Origin: a virus
Virus record (IMG/VR): IMGVR_UViG_3300028653_000007
Location: 1 to 33,035 of that record
Length of the DNA: 33,035 nt
Reading direction: 5' to 3' (one strand)
Shown here one piece after another: positions 5,158 to 13,981 of the stretch (position 1 is the stretch's first letter; the number at the start of each line of letters is the position of its first letter). Both the position numbers and the translations under genes were made by a program. The notes under the pieces are model-generated. The model was not told the DNA's origin. It saw only the letters and a program-made list of their open reading frames with translations, and made no database searches.

Positions 5158-7755
5158 TTATTTTTCAAAAATATGTTTTACTTGGTCGTTCTTTAAACGA
5201 AAACCTGAATTATACAATCTATTAGCATAATCTTCATCAGATTCGTTTTGTTGTCGTTCTGGTGGTTGTGGCACTGCTACTCTTGGGAGTACTTGTGTAG
5301 CAGCTATAGCAGTTTGCTGTAATGGTGATAATTGTTGTTGATTATTTAAAGGAGTATTACCCGGCACTGGTTTTAAACCAGATTTATTATCCCAATATTG
5401 ATAAGGACTACCTTTAAATTGTTCGTATTCAGTGGGAAAGTTAGGATTTAATTCTTTTACTAATTTTCTAGCAAAAAATTCCATTATTGTCCCTGGATTT
5501 ACACCACCAACTTCAATAGGAAAACTGTCTTGATGGTCTACTAAATCTCTCATTGTTCTATTAAAATTTTCAGTTCCTAATAATCTTTGACCTTCTGCCA
5601 TTACTGCAGGAGTAGGAATTTTATTTTTATTTTGATACATGTCATAATAAATATCATGGCCGCCCGGCTGATATATCCAATATTCATTTTTCATTGAATC
5701 TACTACAGGTTTTACTTCTTCGGGTGGTAATGCTGCTTTTTTAGGACCTGAATATGTATCACCTGTTGAATTATCTATTGTTCTACTTTCTAAAGGTTTT
5801 GAAAAATCTTGCATTGTATTTAATATACCTTGAGTACCTTCTGATATACCTGTAGACAATCCTTCAGGAATTTTACCTCCAACTGTATTTATACCTCTAC
5901 TAACTTTACCAACAATATTAGCAGTTTCTCCCATTAATCGAGGAGAAAATAATGGAGCTGTTGCTAAAACACCTGCTGGACCTAATACATGTCCTACACC
6001 ATATTCAGCCGCTGTTAAAGGTAATTGATGTGCTAATTGAGGTAATTTAAAATTAGGATTTAATTTTAGTCCCAACATAGAATTTTGAGTATGCAAATTA
6101 ATAACATCTTTCATTGGAGCATTAATTCCAGTAGTAGAATTAATTAAATTTCTAGTTTCTGGTAATGTATTATGAAATCTATCAAACAATTCTGAAAGTT
6201 TTACAGTTTGTCCACCATACGTTACATCAGTATCTAATAATTTTAATGCTGCAGGCGTATTACCATTTTTAACAAAAGATTGAAATTTAGTAATATAATC
6301 ATATAGTTGTGGTGTAAATTCACTTTTAAATACATCTTTTACTGATAAATTTCTACCAGGAATATCAGAATTTAAAAAATTTTCATATGCTAACGTTGGG
6401 TCATTTTTAACTATTTGGGCTATATTATCTTGTTGATTTTTTTTCTTATTTAAATAATCTTTATGTTGTTTAGTTAAATTATCAATATCATTATGATATT
6501 TGTACATTTTTATATTATAATTATCTAAATCTTTATTATATTGTTTTTCATACATTAATTGTTTATCTTTAAGAGCATCTCTTTCTCGTGATAGTCTATC
6601 AATTTCAGATTGTTTAAATTCTGTATTTTCATCAATGACATCTTCACCATTTTCACCAACACTATTTTTTAAATCATTGATTTGATTGTCTAAATTAAGT
6701 ATATTTGATTTAATAGATTCGTCTACAACAGGATGTTGTGGTTTTTCTATAAATCTATTTACAGTTATAGCATCCGATACTGGTACAGTATCATCATATT
6801 TTTCCATTAATTTACTTATATCAGGTTTTTCTATTGGTTTAAGAATTTCTGCAACTTTATTTAATTTATTTGCAGCAGTACCAACAATATCAGCAGGTAA
6901 ATTTCCTACTTTACCTCTCATAGCATTTATTGTTGCTGGTATACCTTCAGTTGCAGCTTTCATTGCCTCAGGCCCTGCTTGTGTTGTTAAACCTGTAATT
7001 CCCTGGGCAACTTTTCCAGGTAAATTTAATGATGGTTGTATAATATTTTCATTAACTTTATTTAATAAAGGTTTTGAAACATCTAATGTTTTACCCACAG
7101 CCTCAGGAAGTACAGAAGCAAGTAAAAGATTACTAATACTGTCAACATTACTAGACATTTCTCTAGCATCCTCGTTGGATAACCCCAGATTCTGTACATT
7201 TTGTGGAAGTGTTTTATCTAATCCTCCGGCAAATGGACCCAGTGGAATATTTGTAAAAGGTATATTACCTTTATTAATTATATCATTCCAAATTCCGTGT
7301 ACTGTATTAGCTGCTTGACCAGGTAATTCCATCATATTTTTAGCACCTTGACCAAACTGAGATACAACCGGTACATTAGTTTTAGCTAATTCTGTTATTG
7401 GTGCTGCAGCGGCAGGAATCATTGATAATGGATAATTTATAAGATTTCCAAGTGTAGAAACACCTTTCGTTATAGCGCCGCCAACGTTGCCTTGTTTAGA
7501 CTGTTCAATAGAATTTTTAAAATTATCCCAAGCGCTATAAAGATTTTGTGCAGGTTGTTGCATATCATTCCAGACTCTATTTAAATAACTTGGTACTGCT
7601 GGAACTGGTTGTGCAATAGAAGTCTCTGTGTTTTCAGGAATAATATATTTATCCCATTTATCATTTACAAGTGGAGTAGTTGTATTTACTGGTTGTTTAA
7701 TATTAGTAGCATCAGTAGTATCTGGTACTATGTATTTATCCCATTTATCAGCCAT
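5158..7755 (-). CDS. Large internal virion / ejection protein
   Basis: 865 aa. The N-terminus carries two copies of a short motif, DKWDKYIVP (residues 3-11) and DKWDKYIIP (about 32-40); short Trp/Tyr motifs of this kind are common in phage internal proteins. It is followed by Ala/Pro/Gly-rich hydrophobic stretches (about 95-140), a long charged coiled coil (about 345-440), another hydrophobic Gly/Pro/Ala segment (about 565-610), and a C-terminal domain with NEYWIYQPGGHDIYYD. It follows the 564-aa gene with a 1-bp gap. Position and composition fit a podoviral pilot protein that enters the cell envelope with the DNA. No transglycosylase motif was seen. Confidence 0.65.
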   Translation of the reverse strand: MADKWDKYIVPDTTDATNIKQPVNTTTPLVNDKWDKYIIPENTETSIAQPVPAVPSYLNRVWNDMQQPAQNLYSAWDNFKNSIEQSKQGNVGGAITKGVSTLGNLINYPLSMIPAAAAPITELAKTNVPVVSQFGQGAKNMMELPGQAANTVHGIWNDIINKGNIPFTNIPLGPFAGGLDKTLPQNVQNLGLSNEDAREMSSNVDSISNLLLASVLPEAVGKTLDVSKPLLNKVNENIIQPSLNLPGKVAQGITGLTTQAGPEAMKAATEGIPATINAMRGKVGNLPADIVGTAANKLNKVAEILKPIEKPDISKLMEKYDDTVPVSDAITVNRFIEKPQHPVVDESIKSNILNLDNQINDLKNSVGENGEDVIDENTEFKQSEIDRLSRERDALKDKQLMYEKQYNKDLDNYNIKMYKYHNDIDNLTKQHKDYLNKKKNQQDNIAQIVKNDPTLAYENFLNSDIPGRNLSVKDVFKSEFTPQLYDYITKFQSFVKNGNTPAALKLLDTDVTYGGQTVKLSELFDRFHNTLPETRNLINSTTGINAPMKDVINLHTQNSMLGLKLNPNFKLPQLAHQLPLTAAEYGVGHVLGPAGVLATAPLFSPRLMGETANIVGKVSRGINTVGGKIPEGLSTGISEGTQGILNTMQDFSKPLESRTIDNSTGDTYSGPKKAALPPEEVKPVVDSMKNEYWIYQPGGHDIYYDMYQNKNKIPTPAVMAEGQRLLGTENFNRTMRDLVDHQDSFPIEVGGVNPGTIMEFFARKLVKELNPNFPTEYEQFKGSPYQYWDNKSGLKPVPGNTPLNNQQQLSPLQQTAIAATQVLPRVAVPQPPERQQNESDEDYANRLYNSGFRLKNDQVKHIFEK

Positions 7756-7756
7756 A

Positions 7757-9451
7757 TTATTTTATTCCCTTAGCTTTTTTAAATTCTTCAACTTCATTAG
7801 CAGGAATTCTGTATTTCTTACCACCTATTGTAAATTCCTGTAATTCATTTGATACAGGTTTATTTTTAGTTATATTACTGCCTTGACCTGAAATAAAATT
7901 ATTTGGGTCTCCTTCATAATTATAATATGGGTCAATTTTTTTAACTAAGTCTTCATTACCACCAGGAATAGTTCTTAATTTATTAATAGTAGTTGGAAAT
8001 AATATCTGTGGTTTTCTTGACGAAGGTCCCATAGAAGCATCCCAACTTTGAGCAATAGATGATAATCTTCCACCAAGTAATTCCCAGGCCTTATCTACTG
8101 CACCACTGAACTGACTAGGAGACATTGTAGGTGAGAATATATTTTCCATAGCAGATATTTCCTGGTCAGTTGCACCAGTTTGTTTATATACATTAGCCAT
8201 TTCTGATGCTACTAAAGTTTTAGCTTCATTAAAATTAGTAATATTTGGATTGCCAAATTCTTTACCAATAAAGTTAGACGCTTTATTTACTAGTTGAATA
8301 TCACCAGATGATAAATCTCCTGCTGCTGATTGTAATGTAGCCAAGTGATTAACAACAGTATTTGCAGCTACAATATTATTACGAGTTTTTCCTGCCATAT
8401 AATCCTGTGCTACTTTACCACGATTTGCTCCAACATAAGAATTATATGATGGGTCTCTTTGTGCAGCTGCACCTTGTAATTCTGTTCTATCTCTAAAAGA
8501 CATTTTGCTAGGGTCTATACGACCTTCAATTGAACCTTGTATTAAAGCTTCTTTCTCACCATCAGATAATTTATCCCAACTTCCCACACCAGCAGGTGGT
8601 TTTTCTTCACTAGCCTTTTCATATCCTAAAATAATTCTATTTGCCTTACTATCAGGTTGTGTTGAGTCTCTAAGTATAAATTTATTGGTAGTAGGGTCAG
8701 TTTGATATTTAGGTATCATAGCTGATGCACCAAGTTTCTGAGCATTTTCAACATCTGTTGGGTCAAACGAACCATATGGAGAAGATTGTTTTGTTAATGT
8801 AGCAGATGTTTTAGGATTACCTATTACTCTACCAGTAGGATTCCCAAAATCATCAACTTCTGCAACAGCATCTCCATCACCAATCTTTATCCAGTTTGTA
8901 GGTTTAGGCATAAGTCCAGCTACTTGATGTTGTAAAGAGCCCATTGTATTAGCAAGAGTTTCTTTATCTATATCTCCTCTCATTCCTGACATTAATAAAG
9001 TATTCATAATATCATTAGCATGCTGTTCAGCAATTTTCCTATCAACTGGTATAATACCTGGAGCAGGCGTAGGAACATTACTAAAATTCTGAGGAAATGT
9101 TAATTTTGGAGTTGAAGGAGTTAAAGGCATTCCGCCAACTAATGATGTTCCTGTCAAATTGGGTTGCTTTATATTAAGACCCAATCCCTGAGTATTTTCA
9201 GGAAGTGTACTTAAATTAGTAGCTTGTGGAACATTTAAATTAATATTTGATGTAGTTAAAGAATTAGGTGCATTCAAATTTGTAGTATCTGTTGGTTTAG
9301 GTTGGAATTGTTGATTAATTCCACTACTAGCAGACGCGGCAGATTCTAAGAATCTACTCTTATTTCTTTCATTTAAAGCCTGTTGTAAAGCATTTGATAC
9401 AGGTTGTAAATAATTATTTTCTTGTAAAGCACGGGCTAAAGAACCTGGCAT
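7757..9451 (-). CDS. Internal virion / DNA-transfer protein
   Basis: 564 aa with GGAG upstream of ATG. The N-terminal 150 residues are Asn/Gln/Pro-rich and low in complexity. The C-terminal half (about 290-510) is helical, with AGKTRNNIVAANTVVNHLAT, NPNITNFNEAKTLVASEMAN and MSPSQFSGAVDKAWELLGGR. This arrangement is typical of phage internal virion proteins located after tail genes. It sits between the 184-aa and 865-aa genes, which together resemble a three-gene ejection set. Those proteins form a channel through the envelope during DNA entry. Function is inferred from order and composition. Confidence 0.65.
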   Translation of the reverse strand: MPGSLARALQENNYLQPVSNALQQALNERNKSRFLESAASASSGINQQFQPKPTDTTNLNAPNSLTTSNINLNVPQATNLSTLPENTQGLGLNIKQPNLTGTSLVGGMPLTPSTPKLTFPQNFSNVPTPAPGIIPVDRKIAEQHANDIMNTLLMSGMRGDIDKETLANTMGSLQHQVAGLMPKPTNWIKIGDGDAVAEVDDFGNPTGRVIGNPKTSATLTKQSSPYGSFDPTDVENAQKLGASAMIPKYQTDPTTNKFILRDSTQPDSKANRIILGYEKASEEKPPAGVGSWDKLSDGEKEALIQGSIEGRIDPSKMSFRDRTELQGAAAQRDPSYNSYVGANRGKVAQDYMAGKTRNNIVAANTVVNHLATLQSAAGDLSSGDIQLVNKASNFIGKEFGNPNITNFNEAKTLVASEMANVYKQTGATDQEISAMENIFSPTMSPSQFSGAVDKAWELLGGRLSSIAQSWDASMGPSSRKPQILFPTTINKLRTIPGGNEDLVKKIDPYYNYEGDPNNFISGQGSNITKNKPVSNELQEFTIGGKKYRIPANEVEEFKKAKGIK

Positions 9452-9466
9452 AAGTAAATCTCCTCA

Positions 9467-10021
9467 TTATGGATTAGTTGGTGGTTTTTTTAAAAAACCT
9501 AAAATAGGATTTAATAAACCAGCACCAGCATTAAGTCCAGCAAATATATCTGTAGCTGTTGTATCTGGATTTGCATTTTGAGCAAGTCCATTTTGTTGTC
9601 CTAACAGATTTAATAACGCTTGAGTTTGTGAATTAGCAAGATTAAATCCATTCTGATTTGCTTGATTCATAACATTCATTTGTTGTCCTAGACGGCCTTG
9701 TCCAAGTTGTTGTAAAGCATCAAATAAACTTTTATTTGTTTGATTACCTTGCTGTGCAACTTGATTATTAAATAAACTTCCACCAGAAATACCTTGAGAT
9801 GCTAGTCGTGAAGCAATATCAGATTGCCCTTGTGTTCTAGCAGTATTAGCTTGTCTATTAAGACCTTGTGTTTGAGTATTTAATATACTATCTAATTGTC
9901 TAGTAAAATCTGGTGCACCAAACTGATAATTAAATTTATCAATTGGAGTTCCACCACTTATTGCTCTAGCATTTGCTTGTAAAGCATTATTAGTAGCTGT
10001 TTCTCTTTGTGATTGTCCCAT
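9467..10021 (-). CDS. Gln/Asn-rich ejection-type protein
   Basis: 184 aa, very rich in Gln, Asn, Ala and Gly. It has an N-terminal helical part (residues 1-60), a stretch SDIASRLASQGISGGSLFNN (about 86-105) and a C-terminal Gly/Leu segment ending GFLKKPPTNP. Small proteins of this composition are common as the first of the internal or ejection proteins in P22-like and related podoviral modules. It lies 2 bp after the GNAT-like gene and 15 bp before the 564-aa gene. Confidence 0.6.
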   Translation of the reverse strand: MGQSQRETATNNALQANARAISGGTPIDKFNYQFGAPDFTRQLDSILNTQTQGLNRQANTARTQGQSDIASRLASQGISGGSLFNNQVAQQGNQTNKSLFDALQQLGQGRLGQQMNVMNQANQNGFNLANSQTQALLNLLGQQNGLAQNANPDTTATDIFAGLNAGAGLLNPILGFLKKPPTNP

Positions 10022-10023
10022 TA

Positions 10024-10392
10024 TTATTTATCCTTATTAACTAATGATTTTTCTAATACTGTAAATCCAACATCAGTTACTTTAAATCCAAATTTTGTAA
10101 ATACATCAATATTATCTTCTTTATTACCATCAACAAGTGTTAGAATAGATTCTGCACCTGTAGTTATAGCACTGCCTTCTATCATGCTAGCAAGTCTCAT
10201 AGCTATAACAGGTTCATCAGCAATTAAAGGTTCAAATTGATATGCTAATTTAAGTGCAGCAACGCCGTGAACTATTCCGTCATCATCAACAGCCACTAAA
10301 ATCATTCCCATATCAGGGACTTTAATTTTATTTTTTTCACAAAGTGCAACCACTTGTGCTCTATAAAAATTTGTAGCTTGAATATATCTCAT
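10024..10392 (-). CDS. GNAT-like acetyltransferase-fold protein
   Basis: 122 aa. The pattern IPMGMILVAVDDDGIVHGVAAL-like (residues 27-49) reads as the central GNAT beta hairpin, and VFTKFGFKVTDVGFTVLEKS near the C-terminus matches the final GNAT strands (x-FGF). The canonical acetyl-CoA loop Q/RxxGxG/A is not evident, so catalysis is doubtful. GNAT-like proteins occur in phage tail and ejection modules with structural or unknown roles. It stands between the propeller receptor-binding protein and the ejection proteins. Confidence 0.5.
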   Translation of the reverse strand: MRYIQATNFYRAQVVALCEKNKIKVPDMGMILVAVDDDGIVHGVAALKLAYQFEPLIADEPVIAMRLASMIEGSAITTGAESILTLVDGNKEDNIDVFTKFGFKVTDVGFTVLEKSLVNKDK

Positions 10393-10414
10393 ATAGTAGC
10401 CTTTCTATTATTTA

Positions 10415-11818
10415 TTAAGTATTAATATAAAAATTATTTCCTTGAACTGCTTCATCATCTGGTGAAACTAAACCAATTATTGCTCCATTATCTGGACACT
10501 GTACTATACCTTTTTGTATAGGATTTGTTTTATCACTAATATCTGTACAATATAAATTCCAGACAGTACTACCATCTGATGCAATACTTACAAGTGTATT
10601 ACCTATTACAACGGCATGATATGTATATGCATCTAAAAATGCTGTAGTTGGTGTAACACTTGCTGTAAAAGGTGCTTCTGGATTACTAATATCACAAATA
10701 GCAATTTTACCATTAGAATCTACACCGGATAAATATAGATAATTTTGTTTTATCTTCAAAAAAGCTGCATTGCCTGTACCATGACCTGTATAAGCAAATG
10801 GATAATTAAATTGTGCCACTTTTGTATTATCAGATAGTCTTATAACAACAATTTTACTGTCATGAGACCAATATACATAATTATCTTTTACTGCTATAGG
10901 TCCAATATTTGTAGCAGTATCAAAATTTACTAAACTCATAGGACCAGTTATAGGTTCTGTAGATATATCTTTTTTTCTTAAACCATATCCACCATCAAAA
11001 AATCCTGTATATAATGAACCTGTATTATCTATTGCTACAGATGCTATACCATATTGTGTACCTGCCTGGCCTTCTCCTATAGCACTTCCAAGTGTAGGAT
11101 TTGATGGATTTGAAATATCCATGCTAATATATCCTCTGTAAACTGGGTCTCCTAGATTAAATACTGCACCAAAAACTCTATTATTATATTTTATACAATC
11201 ATTTACCATGCCTACAGGATAAGATGCTGATGCTACAAATGACATACTACTATAACTATTTCTTTTATATATTCTTAATTTATTTTCAACATTAATATAA
11301 AGATAATCTTTGTCCATTACAGCTTTTGGTTCTGTACCAAATGCACCAAAATTCCATAAATGTCCTGGCTCTCTATAAACTTCTTCAGCAAAAACTGGTG
11401 CTGATGGATTTGTAATATCTACTCTACGAAATACAACATCATTGGTCTCAAATGAAATAGATAAAACATATGGCGGTCTATTTCCACATATATTACAAAT
11501 CCAATCGGAATATATATCTGAACCTTGTCTGAAATCTACATATATAGTTATATCATTATTAACTATAGATGTTATAATACCTTCTATAATTTTTGTACTA
11601 TCAGAATTTGACCAAAATCTTATTCTAGCACCAACAGAATAAGCAAATCCTTGTTCAGGAATATTAATAGAAAATGTTTGATAATTTCCTACACTATCAG
11701 GAATTAATATTGATGATGATGATGTTAATTTATATCCTGTACCATCTAATCCATTATTCCCACAAGATATTTTAATACTTAAATTATCATCTTGTATATT
11801 TACATCTAGATTACTCAT
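10415..11818 (-). CDS. Beta-propeller tail protein with LVIVD-type repeats
   Basis: 467 aa. Residues 1-115 form a beta domain shared with the neighbouring 109-aa protein (FAYSVGARIRFWSNS, IIEGIITS, SDWICNICG). The rest holds LVIVD-like propeller blades marked by DI(T/S)NPSAP: RRVDITNPSAPVF, SMDISNPSNPTLG, ICDISNPEAPFT and TDISDKTNPI. LVIVD propellers are surface or adhesion-type repeats. The virion position suggests a receptor-binding or tail-tip protein. Its ATG overlaps the upstream TGA (ATGA), implying coupling with the 109-aa paralogue of its N-domain. Confidence 0.75.
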   Translation of the reverse strand: MSNLDVNIQDDNLSIKISCGNNGLDGTGYKLTSSSSILIPDSVGNYQTFSINIPEQGFAYSVGARIRFWSNSDSTKIIEGIITSIVNNDITIYVDFRQGSDIYSDWICNICGNRPPYVLSISFETNDVVFRRVDITNPSAPVFAEEVYREPGHLWNFGAFGTEPKAVMDKDYLYINVENKLRIYKRNSYSSMSFVASASYPVGMVNDCIKYNNRVFGAVFNLGDPVYRGYISMDISNPSNPTLGSAIGEGQAGTQYGIASVAIDNTGSLYTGFFDGGYGLRKKDISTEPITGPMSLVNFDTATNIGPIAVKDNYVYWSHDSKIVVIRLSDNTKVAQFNYPFAYTGHGTGNAAFLKIKQNYLYLSGVDSNGKIAICDISNPEAPFTASVTPTTAFLDAYTYHAVVIGNTLVSIASDGSTVWNLYCTDISDKTNPIQKGIVQCPDNGAIIGLVSPDDEAVQGNNFYINT

Positions 11819-12144
11819 ACTGCTTTTTCGCCCGCTAAATTAATATTCCAATTAGATAAAGTTGCAGATGTTTGACTAAATAAATCAACAGTTAAATTTA
11901 TAACATTTATATTTTTTAGTGTTATTACTCCTTCTAACCAAATGAGTGGTTGAGAATTTGAAGATAATCTAATACGAGACCCAACTGAATAAGCATTACC
12001 AATAGTAGGTCCTGAGTATATTATTCCTAATGGTCCTGTTGAGAATGGAGAAAATATTGTTGTATTAGATGTTACACCACCATAACCTAATCCATCTTTA
12101 CCAGTAAGACCATTATCGTTAATTATTACAATTATATCATCCAT
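11815..12144 (-). CDS. Tail-associated single-domain protein
   Basis: 109 aa, consisting of one beta domain (NGLTGKDGLGYGG, NAYSVGSRIRLSSNS, WLEGVITLK, LSNWNINLAG). The same domain forms the N-terminus of the 467-aa propeller protein. Similar domains (AYxxGxRVRxxS, MEGxVT, WNIxxxG) are common attachment modules in phage fibres. It overlaps the propeller gene by ATGA. It probably anchors or multimerises fibre components. Confidence 0.7.
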   Translation of the reverse strand: MDDIIVIINDNGLTGKDGLGYGGVTSNTTIFSPFSTGPLGIIYSGPTIGNAYSVGSRIRLSSNSQPLIWLEGVITLKNINVINLTVDLFSQTSATLSNWNINLAGEKAV

Positions 12145-12161
12145 TATAATTTACCTTATTC

Positions 12162-12527
12162 TTATTTAGTTGCAGTTGGACTAACTTTTGCTTTTCCTTG
12201 CACTATTCTTCTTCTGAATCCATCAGATGTTCTAATAATATTATAATCATAATGATATTTGCCACAATCTGTATCGGGCCAAGGATTTAAACCATATGTT
12301 ACACTTGAAGATAATGACATAGTAAAAGTACCTGTACTATCAAATGGTCCTGTAGATATAAATGTGGCTACAGGAATAGTATCTGAAAAATATAATCTTA
12401 ACATTCCATCAGCTGTCCAACCGGTTAAATCAAATGGAAGTCCTGTTGATTTTACAATTAACTGAATACTTTCAAGGAAATCGGAACCTTGTTGAATAGT
12501 CATATTTGTATTTTGTAAATCTGCCAT
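12162..12527 (-). CDS. Baseplate/fibre beta-domain protein (BppU-N-like)
   Basis: 121 aa preceded by TGGAG. MTIQQGSDFLESIQLIVKST, LPFDLTGWTADGMLRLYFSD and GKYHYDYNIIRTSDGFRRRI match the pattern of the Ig-like domain that opens many phage fibre and baseplate proteins (BppU N-terminal type), where QGxxF starts the domain and DLTGWT marks the second strand. It probably links fibres to the tail. It is a stand-alone copy here, lying between fibre genes. Confidence 0.7.
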   Translation of the reverse strand: MADLQNTNMTIQQGSDFLESIQLIVKSTGLPFDLTGWTADGMLRLYFSDTIPVATFISTGPFDSTGTFTMSLSSSVTYGLNPWPDTDCGKYHYDYNIIRTSDGFRRRIVQGKAKVSPTATK

Positions 12528-12563
12528 TGAAAATCTCCATTTATAATAAATATAATTTTTTAA

Positions 12564-13334
12564 TTAAAAATTTGAAAGTGTTGCTCTTTTCCAAGCATTA
12601 CTGCTTGTACAAACATATAAAAAACTATTATCATACGTGGCTGTTCCTTTTGTACCACTACTTGATATACTCGTAGGAATTGTTCCTGCTAATAGTACAC
12701 CAGAACTTGATACTGTACCTCTAACTGTAAGAGAACCAGTAATACTAAATATTGTTGAACTTATTCCTGCAACTTCTGTACGATTAACTCTTAATGATAA
12801 GGGACCAGATGTATTACCTGTTCCAATAGCTAAACCTACAGAATTCCATGATTCCAACATACCCCAAGCACTAGTATTTACAGGATTAATCTGTGCAAAA
12901 AATGTTTTATAGTTACTTCCTAATCCTGTTATAGTATCAGTACCAAATATTATACTACCACTATTAGTTAGTGTAAGTGTAGAATATTGTTGAGCTGCAT
13001 TAGAAGCTAAATCTAATGTTGCACCTCTGCCATTATTGGTAGCATTTGAACCTCCAGCTATAGTTCCTGTTATTACTAAATTACCAATCAGAGATTCTGA
13101 ACCTGATATTGATAATGAACCTGTTAATATTTGATTAGTTGAAAAAGAATTTACAATATTAGTTCCCGCCAAGGTCGTTGAACTGGTTGGAAACGTGATA
13201 GTTGAGCTACCTGAGCCTTGTAATGTTACGTTACTACCACTCAAGGTTAATTTTCGTGATGATGTTGTACCACCACTAATATCAAATCCATCAGTGTTAT
13301 TACCTACATTTAAATCTATAGCGTTGTTTCTCAT
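12564..13334 (-). CDS. Tail fibre protein, beta-rich
   Basis: 256 aa, rich in Ser, Thr, Gly and Asn. The N-terminal half has repeated short beta motifs (KLTLSGSNVTLQGSGSS, ILTGSLSISGSES). The C-terminus, GTKGTATYDNSFLYVCTSSN followed by AWKRATLSNF, is a typical fibre end motif. It is probably a trimeric fibre or fibre-tip component in the four-gene fibre group (730, 204, 256 and 121 aa). Confidence 0.7.
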   Translation of the reverse strand: MRNNAIDLNVGNNTDGFDISGGTTSSRKLTLSGSNVTLQGSGSSTITFPTSSTTLAGTNIVNSFSTNQILTGSLSISGSESLIGNLVITGTIAGGSNATNNGRGATLDLASNAAQQYSTLTLTNSGSIIFGTDTITGLGSNYKTFFAQINPVNTSAWGMLESWNSVGLAIGTGNTSGPLSLRVNRTEVAGISSTIFSITGSLTVRGTVSSSGVLLAGTIPTSISSSGTKGTATYDNSFLYVCTSSNAWKRATLSNF

Positions 13335-13353
13335 ATTCTATACATCCTCTTTT

Positions 13354-13968
13354 TTAACTAAATTTTATACTCTGTATTCCTGTTATTGATTGTATGCCTG
13401 TAATAGTAAAATATGAACTACTTATCGCGGCTGATGCAGATGTAAAATCGCCACCAATCCAGTTGTCTAGTCTAACACCACCGTTAGTGAAAATATACAC
13501 ACCGGGACTACCACCAGTTAAACCACCAGCTGTTGTGTCTACACAATTCAGTATCAGATTACTGTTTCTATATAATTTGAAATGAACATCTCCTACACCA
13601 CCTGAACATTCTAACAATAACGTGTCGCCAGTATTTTTACCTGAATCAGTAGATGCAGTATCAAATGTACCTCCGGTACTAACTACACCTATATGCCATG
13701 TGCTGGAAAAATACACCTCATAATATTGTTGTGGTATATCTTTACATCTAACTACGGGGCCACTATCTCCTGTAACTGAACCTAAAGATACTTGTGACCA
13801 GTGATTACTTGGCCAAACACTAGCAGTCCAAAAACAGGCATTATCTACATTAAATGTACCTCCGCCGTATTCACTGCCAGTTACTACACCTGTACCAGAT
13901 GCCTGAATCCAGTTTGCACCTACAGGGCCGTCAGCTCTATCAAAATTATCTTGTGCTATAGTTGCCAT
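13354..13968 (-). CDS. Lectin-like (LamG/concanavalin-type) fibre protein
   Basis: 204 aa. It begins MATIAQDNFDRADGPVGANW, the typical start of a concanavalin A-like jelly-roll domain, and continues with PVVRCKDIPQQYYEVYFSS, GDTLLLECSGG and GVRLDNWIGGDF, where the last motif is the usual final strands of such domains. These folds bind or cleave glycans; here binding to host surface sugars is likely. The C-terminus contains a short repeat (ITGIQSITGIQSI). Confidence 0.7.
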   Translation of the reverse strand: MATIAQDNFDRADGPVGANWIQASGTGVVTGSEYGGGTFNVDNACFWTASVWPSNHWSQVSLGSVTGDSGPVVRCKDIPQQYYEVYFSSTWHIGVVSTGGTFDTASTDSGKNTGDTLLLECSGGVGDVHFKLYRNSNLILNCVDTTAGGLTGGSPGVYIFTNGGVRLDNWIGGDFTSASAAISSSYFTITGIQSITGIQSIKFS

Positions 13969-13981
13969 GCTTCTGAATTCC

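Noticed and set aside
6686-7318. Plus-strand open frame of 210 codons
   Set aside because: Antisense to the 865-aa internal virion protein; no ribosome-binding site and shadow-like composition.
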